NCBI GenBank assembly: GCA_050744165.1
Contig: JBOGGN010000272.1
Span: 1 to 9,280 of the forward strand
From: JBOGGN01 sp050744165
GTDB taxonomy: Bacteria > Actinomycetota > Acidimicrobiia > Acidimicrobiales > Palsa-688
Direction: 5' to 3'
Length of the DNA: 9,280 nt
The notes under the pieces are model-generated. The model saw only the letters and a list, made by a program, of their open reading frames with translations. It was not told the DNA's origin and made no database searches. Within the stretch, counting starts at the first letter, position 1, and every line of letters starts with the position of its first letter. Shown in pieces: positions 6,093 through 9,280 of this stretch. The translations under genes were made by a program, and so were the position numbers.

Positions 6093-7136
6093 ATGGGGGC
6101 GTCGCGCGTGCGGCTTCTTGTCCCGGCAGTGGACGAATCGCGGGACCACAAGCCACCGCCTCGTCCCGCCAAATCCACCGGCACCCCCGTCTCCGCGTCG
6201 GACCTGCTCTCCCTGCAGCGCTCGATCGGCAACCGTGTCGTGGTCGACCTGCTGGCCAGGCAGGCGCCGCTTCCCGGTGGCCCGGTCCGCGTCCAGCGGG
6301 CCATCCTGGCGATCGACGGCGCCTCGGACAACCCGGCGGCCAAAGCCATCACCGCCAACTGCCTGACCTCCCTGCAATCCGTGAAGAGCATCGACGAGGA
6401 TGGCGGCGGCAAGGTCCCCAAGAAGTACAAGGCCAGCGATGCCCGGGGCGTCACCTTCGGGCAGGGCGACGTCGGCCCGGTGTTCCAGTCGGCGGCCGTC
6501 GGAATGAAGGCCCGCCAGGTGGGCCTGGACGAGTCGATCTACGTGCTCGGCCATGGCGGTGGCGGCAAGGTGGCCGACCTGACCGCCCCGCAGATGGCCA
6601 CTCGCCTGAATGGGGCCATGGGGCGCATGCCGGGGCGAAAGCCCTACACCGGAAAGGTCAAGCTGGTCGCCTGCTACAGCGGCTCCATGAACGAGGACGG
6701 GGCGCCCATACAGCTGAACAACCAGCCGATCGCACGGCCCTACGCCGACACGCTGGGGTCGCAGCTCGCCAGCCAACGGGGTCGGTGCCGGCCCAGCCAG
6801 GTGCAGGGGATCATGGGGATCGCCTGGGTGGACGAGGAGACCGGCAAGAAGGTCGGCTTCGACGTGACCGGCGGCGAGCTGAGCCCGCTCGAGACGGTCT
6901 ACCAGGACGACCAGCTCCGGGACGAGTGGCTGAACGCGCTCCAAGAGAAGGATCCTGGGCTGCGCAAGCAGGAAATGGACCGGATCTTGAAGCTGGTCCA
7001 CAAATCGGCCAAGGAGTTCAAGAAACTTCCGCTCCGCCAGACCGGCCCTACGGCCCGCATGGTCTACCGGCCGGATTACACGCCACCGCCGTCCAAACCG
7101 TGGTACCACTCGCTGATGGGCTGCCTCGGGTTTTAG
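6093..7136 (+). CDS. putative eCIS-type effector with clan CD (C80/caspase-like) peptidase motifs
   Basis: A 347-residue protein with no confident family name. The N-terminal 35 residues are Pro/basic-rich. Residues 36-69 hold SASDLLSLQRSIGNRVVVDL followed by a VQR triplet (67-69). This LQRxxGNxxV...VQR pattern is common at the front of eCIS-core (DUF4157-like) proteins and other cargo of extracellular contractile injection systems. No HExxH metalloprotease motif follows. Residues 145-230 resemble a clan CD cysteine peptidase: a strand ending in the candidate catalytic His (YVLGHGGGG, His154), then a strand ending in the candidate nucleophile (VKLVACYSGSM, Cys194), then PYADTLGSQLA. The C-terminal third is charged and helical (about 266-315) with a Pro/Trp-rich end. 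There is no signal peptide or membrane segment. The ATG at 6093 has GGAG only 2 bases away. The gene converges on cysM. Both motif assignments are by eye; the function is an inference. Confidence 0.82.
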   Translation: MGASRVRLLVPAVDESRDHKPPPRPAKSTGTPVSASDLLSLQRSIGNRVVVDLLARQAPLPGGPVRVQRAILAIDGASDNPAAKAITANCLTSLQSVKSIDEDGGGKVPKKYKASDARGVTFGQGDVGPVFQSAAVGMKARQVGLDESIYVLGHGGGGKVADLTAPQMATRLNGAMGRMPGRKPYTGKVKLVACYSGSMNEDGAPIQLNNQPIARPYADTLGSQLASQRGRCRPSQVQGIMGIAWVDEETGKKVGFDVTGGELSPLETVYQDDQLRDEWLNALQEKDPGLRKQEMDRILKLVHKSAKEFKKLPLRQTGPTARMVYRPDYTPPPSKPWYHSLMGCLGF

Positions 7137-7158
7137 CCCTCCGCGGCTCGTGACCCGT

Positions 7159-7183
7159 GGGGAACGGGGCTTTTCCCCGCCCC
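7159..7183. terminator. candidate terminator hairpin between convergent genes
   Basis: GGGG-AA-CGGGG / CCCCG-CCCC forms a 9-base-pair GC stem with a 2-base bulge and a CTTTT loop, placed exactly in the 47-base gap between the two convergent genes and abutting the cysM stop codon. It could serve both strands. Neither side has a real T-run (TTAAAAG on the plus side), so it is an atypical intrinsic terminator at best. Confidence 0.4.
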
Positions 7184-8131
7184 TTAAAAGTAGATGACCT
7201 TGCGGGCCCGCTCGGTGACCTCGTCGAGGTTGCCCGTCCAGGCGTTAGTCGACAGGTACTTCCAGCCGCCGTCGGCCACGATGACCACGATCACGCCTTC
7301 GTCGATCTCCGAGGCGCACCGGGCGGCGCCGGCCATGGCGGCCCCCGAGGAGATGCCCGCGAAGACGCCCACGTCGGTCAGGCGCCGGGTCCACTCGATG
7401 GACTCCTTGGGGCCAACGATGCGCTTGCGGTCGAGCAGGTCGTAGCCGCCGTTGTCCACGAAGACAGGAGGAACGAACCCCTCGTCGAGGTTCTTCAGGC
7501 CGTCGACCATCTCGCCCACGGGTGGCTCGATGGCCCACACCTGGACCGCCGGGTTGCGCTCCTTCAGGAACTTGCCGACGCCCATCAGGGTCCCCGCGGT
7601 GCCGAGGCCGGCCACGAAATGCGTCACCTCGGGGCAGTCCCGCCAGATCTCCGGCCCGGTGCCCTCGTAGTGCGCCTTGGGGTTGGCGGGGTTGGCGTAC
7701 TGGTAGGTGAACCACCAGTCGCCGTGTTCCTCGGCCAGCCGCTGAGCCCGGCGCATGGCGCCGTTGGAGCCCTCCTCGCCGGGCGAGTCGATGATCTCGG
7801 CGCCCCACACCTCGAGGAGCTGGCGGCGCTCGGGGGAGACGTTCTCGGGCAGCACGATCTTGATGGGGTAGCCCTTGACCCGGGCGATCATGGCCAGGGC
7901 GGCGCCGGTGTTGCCGCTCGAGGACTCGAGGATCACCTGGCCCGGCTTCAGGGTCCCGTTCTTCTCGGCGTCCTCGACCATGCCCTTGGCGGCGCGGTCC
8001 TTGACCGAGCCGCCGGGATTGTTGCCCTCCAGCTTGGCGTGGATTTGCACCCGCCGGTTGGGCGACAGGCTGCTGACATCGAGCAGCGGCGTGTCCCCGA
8101 TCAGGTCGAGGACGCTCTCATAGCGGGACAT
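7184..8131 (-). CDS. cysM: CysO-thiocarboxylate-dependent cysteine synthase
   Basis: PLP-dependent fold-type II synthase. In the CysO pathway it joins the thiocarboxylate of the sulfur carrier CysO to an aminoacrylate formed from O-phosphoserine, giving a CysO-cysteine adduct. The 315 residues show the PLP lysine in NPGGSVKDRAA (Lys44), the substrate loop ESSSGNTGAALA (69-80), the phosphate-binding GLGTAGT (175-181), GISSGAA (259-265), and a C-terminus (VADGGWKYLST...) close to M. tuberculosis CysM. The position of M. tuberculosis Arg220, linked to O-phosphoserine preference, is Lys213 here by my alignment. The ATG at 8131 overlaps the cysO stop as TGATG, so the two are translationally coupled. 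The location next to cysO and mec favours the CysO-dependent enzyme over a sulfide-using CysK. Confidence 0.95.
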   Translation of the reverse strand: MSRYESVLDLIGDTPLLDVSSLSPNRRVQIHAKLEGNNPGGSVKDRAAKGMVEDAEKNGTLKPGQVILESSSGNTGAALAMIARVKGYPIKIVLPENVSPERRQLLEVWGAEIIDSPGEEGSNGAMRRAQRLAEEHGDWWFTYQYANPANPKAHYEGTGPEIWRDCPEVTHFVAGLGTAGTLMGVGKFLKERNPAVQVWAIEPPVGEMVDGLKNLDEGFVPPVFVDNGGYDLLDRKRIVGPKESIEWTRRLTDVGVFAGISSGAAMAGAARCASEIDEGVIVVIVADGGWKYLSTNAWTGNLDEVTERARKVIYF

Positions 8132-8409
8132 CAGGCGGCCCCGCCGGCCACCGCGGGCATCAAGGTGATGGTGTCGGCCTCGCCCACCTTGGCCTCGAGC
8201 CGCCCGAGGTAGCGGATGTCGTCGTCGTTCAGGAACACGTTGAGGTGCCGGTGCAGGCCCCCCTCGGCGTCGAGGACCTGGGGCCGCAGGCCCGGGTACT
8301 GCGCGACCAGATCCTGGAACACCTCGCCGATCGTGCCTCCCGACACTTTGACGGTCGACTCACCCCCGGTGGCGGTGCGCAGGACGGTTGGGACACGGAC
8401 AACGCTCAC
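8131..8409 (-). CDS. cysO: MoaD/ThiS-type sulfur carrier CysO
   Basis: A 92-residue ubiquitin-fold sulfur carrier whose C-terminal glycine is converted to a thiocarboxylate that feeds cysteine synthesis by CysM. It is similar to M. tuberculosis CysO along its length: RVPTVLRTATGG at the N-terminus, LHRHLNVFLNDDDIRYLG (52-69), and the tail ITLMPAVAGGAA (81-92). The diglycine (89-90) is not terminal: two alanines follow it, so processing is needed before activation. The start is a GTG at 8409, fixed by a strong GAGGAG five bases upstream; the nearby ATG at 8413 is out of frame. The gene sits 32 bases after mec and overlaps cysM by one base. Confidence 0.95.
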   Translation of the reverse strand: MSVVRVPTVLRTATGGESTVKVSGGTIGEVFQDLVAQYPGLRPQVLDAEGGLHRHLNVFLNDDDIRYLGRLEAKVGEADTITLMPAVAGGAA

Positions 8410-8414
8410 GCATA

Positions 8415-8420
8415 CTCCTC
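8415..8420 (-). promoter_or_regulatory. ribosome binding site deciding the cysO GTG start
   Basis: GAGGAG on the minus strand lies 5 bases (TATGC) before the GTG at 8409. It is the clearest Shine-Dalgarno sequence in the window. The ATG inside the spacer is one base off frame relative to the gene and can be excluded as its start. Confidence 0.75.
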
Positions 8421-8441
8421 AAAAGCCGACTGGACTTGTCG

Positions 8442-8873
8442 TCATTCTAGAACCACCTTCTCCTCTTTGATCTTCCCATCCACGACCCGATACGACCGGA
8501 CCACCGGGATGGGGTCGCGCAGGGAGACCAGGACGTAGTGCCAGCCGGGGTCCGGGGCCTGTGCCACGTCGGTCGGTGAAGGGTAGGCATCGGTGTGGGT
8601 GTGGGAGTGGAACACGCCGATGATTTCGAGCTGGTGGGCCTCGGCGTCCCGGTCGGCGCGCAGGAAGTCCCGGGGCTCGACGGTGTACACCCGGGCCGAG
8701 GCGGCCGCGTTGGCGGTCGGGTAGCAGGCGGTGGCGCTCTCGCCCGCCGGTGGCCCGGCCAAAAGACCACACGCCTCGAGGGGCAGGCCGTCGAGGCAGT
8801 GGGCCACCATCTGCTGGTACACGGGTGGGGAAAGTCGCAGCACTCGGCGTGAACGGTACCGTGGAGCGCCCAT
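8442..8873 (-). CDS. mec: JAMM-family metalloprotease Mec (CysO-cysteine peptidase)
   Basis: A 143-residue zinc peptidase of the JAB1/MPN+ (JAMM) family that in M. tuberculosis releases cysteine from the CysO-cysteine adduct. The JAMM site is complete: the general-base Glu33 in LPLEACGLLAG and HSHTHTDAYPSPTD, with His89, His91, Ser99 and Asp102 in HxHx7SxxD spacing. The C-terminus (WHYVLVSLRDP...RSYRVVDG) also matches the Mec family. The ATG at 8873 is preceded by a G-run (GGGGGGGAC) that may act as a weak ribosome binding site; an in-frame GTG at 8843 still leaves the whole domain. It is the first gene of mec-cysO-cysM, and its start shares CATG with the divergent smpB. It may also remove the Ala-Ala tail of CysO, as the JAMM protein QbsD is thought to do for QbsE. 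Confidence 0.93.
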   Translation of the reverse strand: MGAPRYRSRRVLRLSPPVYQQMVAHCLDGLPLEACGLLAGPPAGESATACYPTANAAASARVYTVEPRDFLRADRDAEAHQLEIIGVFHSHTHTDAYPSPTDVAQAPDPGWHYVLVSLRDPIPVVRSYRVVDGKIKEEKVVLE

Positions 8874-9280
8874 GTCCCCCCCGAAGGCGCCGGCCGGCCC
8901 TCGCCCGGTGGCCACCAACCGCAAGGCTCGTCACGACTACGACATCCTGGAGCGGTTCGAGGCGGGCATCGTGCTGGCGGGCACGGAGGTCAAGTCGCTG
9001 CGGGAAGGCAAGGTCCAACTGCGGGATTCCTACGCCCGGGTCGACGGCGGGGAGGTGTGGCTCCACGGGGTGCATATCTCGCCGTACCTGTTCACCGCCG
9101 GTTTCGGCTCCGTGGACCCCGATCGGGCCCGCAAACTGTTGCTCCACCGGCGCCAGATCGACGAGCTCGGGGATCGGGTGGCACAGCAGTCCCTGACGCT
9201 GGTGCCCCTGGCCATCTACTTCAAGGATGGCCGGGCCAAGGTCGAGCTGGCCCTGGCACGGGGCCGGCGCACCTACGACA
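8872..9280 (+). CDS. smpB: SsrA-binding protein SmpB (3' end missing)
   Basis: RNA-binding protein that carries tmRNA into stalled ribosomes for trans-translation. The visible 136 codons run from MSPPKAPAGPRPVATNRKAR through the OB-fold hallmarks: HDYDILERFEAGIVLAGTEV (21-40), KSLREGKVQLRDSYARV (41-57), HISPY (68-72), DPDRARKLLLHRRQI (82-96), and TLVPLAIYFKDGRAKVELAL near the right edge, ending at RRTYD. The basic C-terminal tail lies outside the window. The ATG at 8872 has GGAG at 8863-8866, five bases upstream. A TACCGT hexamer at 8857-8862 fits TAnnnT but overlaps this zone. The N-terminal Pro-rich stretch before NRKARHDY is a normal variable extension. ssrA (tmRNA) is often nearby but is not in the window. 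Confidence 0.96.
   Translation, partial: MSPPKAPAGPRPVATNRKARHDYDILERFEAGIVLAGTEVKSLREGKVQLRDSYARVDGGEVWLHGVHISPYLFTAGFGSVDPDRARKLLLHRRQIDELGDRVAQQSLTLVPLAIYFKDGRAKVELALARGRRTYD

Noticed and set aside
5375..6454. Long minus-strand frame across the murI start and both plus-strand genes
   Set aside because: It runs in another frame through the conserved murI N-terminus and shows no family motif; it is a shadow.
6078..7109. Long open frame on the minus strand, antisense to the cargo-like gene
   Set aside because: Its product is the His/Arg/Gly/Leu-rich type expected from the complement of a GC-rich gene, with no motif, while the plus strand has coherent LQR...VQR, GHG and ACYSG motifs.
7157..8212. 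Long plus-strand frame antisense to cysM
   Set aside because: The minus strand encodes a full, motif-complete CysM; the plus frame is compositionally biased and unrecognisable.

Overview
The window is high-GC bacterial chromosome, most likely from an actinobacterium. The evidence is gene order: the minus strand carries mec-cysO-cysM and then murI, an Rv1339-type metallo-beta-lactamase-fold gene, rph and rdgB, the same genes in the same order as Mycobacterium tuberculosis Rv1334-Rv1341. The protein sequences are divergent enough, and the flanking genes different enough, that a lineage outside Mycobacteriales (for example Acidimicrobiia) seems plausible, but this is an inference.
Layout, left to right. 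Positions 1-395 hold the N-terminal part of ClpP (minus, cut by the window edge). It is divergent from a membrane-anchored J-domain protein (470-1138, plus). Convergent with that is a polytopic flippase-like (LPG synthase TM / YbhN type) membrane protein (1163-2524, minus). Then comes a leftward-transcribed run: murI (4840-5643), MBL-fold hydrolase (4073-4855, overlapping murI), rph (3316-4056) and rdgB (2602-3210). A strong composite palindrome lies in the rph-rdgB gap. Two plus-strand genes follow, where M. tuberculosis has Rv1337: a small unknown protein (5708-6043) and a 347-residue protein (6093-7136). The larger one has an N-terminal LQRSIGNRVV...VQR motif like those of extracellular contractile injection system cargo, followed by a His/Cys pair like that of clan CD (C80/caspase-like) cysteine peptidases. 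Convergent with it is the cysteine-synthesis operon mec (8442-8873), cysO (8131-8409), cysM (7184-8131), all minus. The start codon of mec shares a single CATG with the start of the divergent smpB (8872 to the right edge, plus).
How the genes work together. CysO is a ubiquitin-like sulfur carrier. CysM adds its thiocarboxylate to O-phosphoserine, and the JAMM protease Mec releases cysteine. Here CysO ends in GGAA rather than GG, so Mec or another protease may first have to mature it. MurI supplies D-glutamate for peptidoglycan, RNase PH trims tRNA 3' ends, RdgB removes deaminated purine nucleotides, and the MBL protein is an orthologue candidate of a reported mycobacterial cAMP phosphodiesterase. 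ClpP and SmpB both act in protein quality control but lie at opposite ends and are not an operon.
No RNA genes, CRISPR array, insertion sequence or prophage genes are visible. Every intergenic gap is shorter than 300 bases. The most unusual content is the 6093-7136 protein, the GGAA tail of CysO, the palindrome at 3222-3281 and the shared mec/smpB start site.
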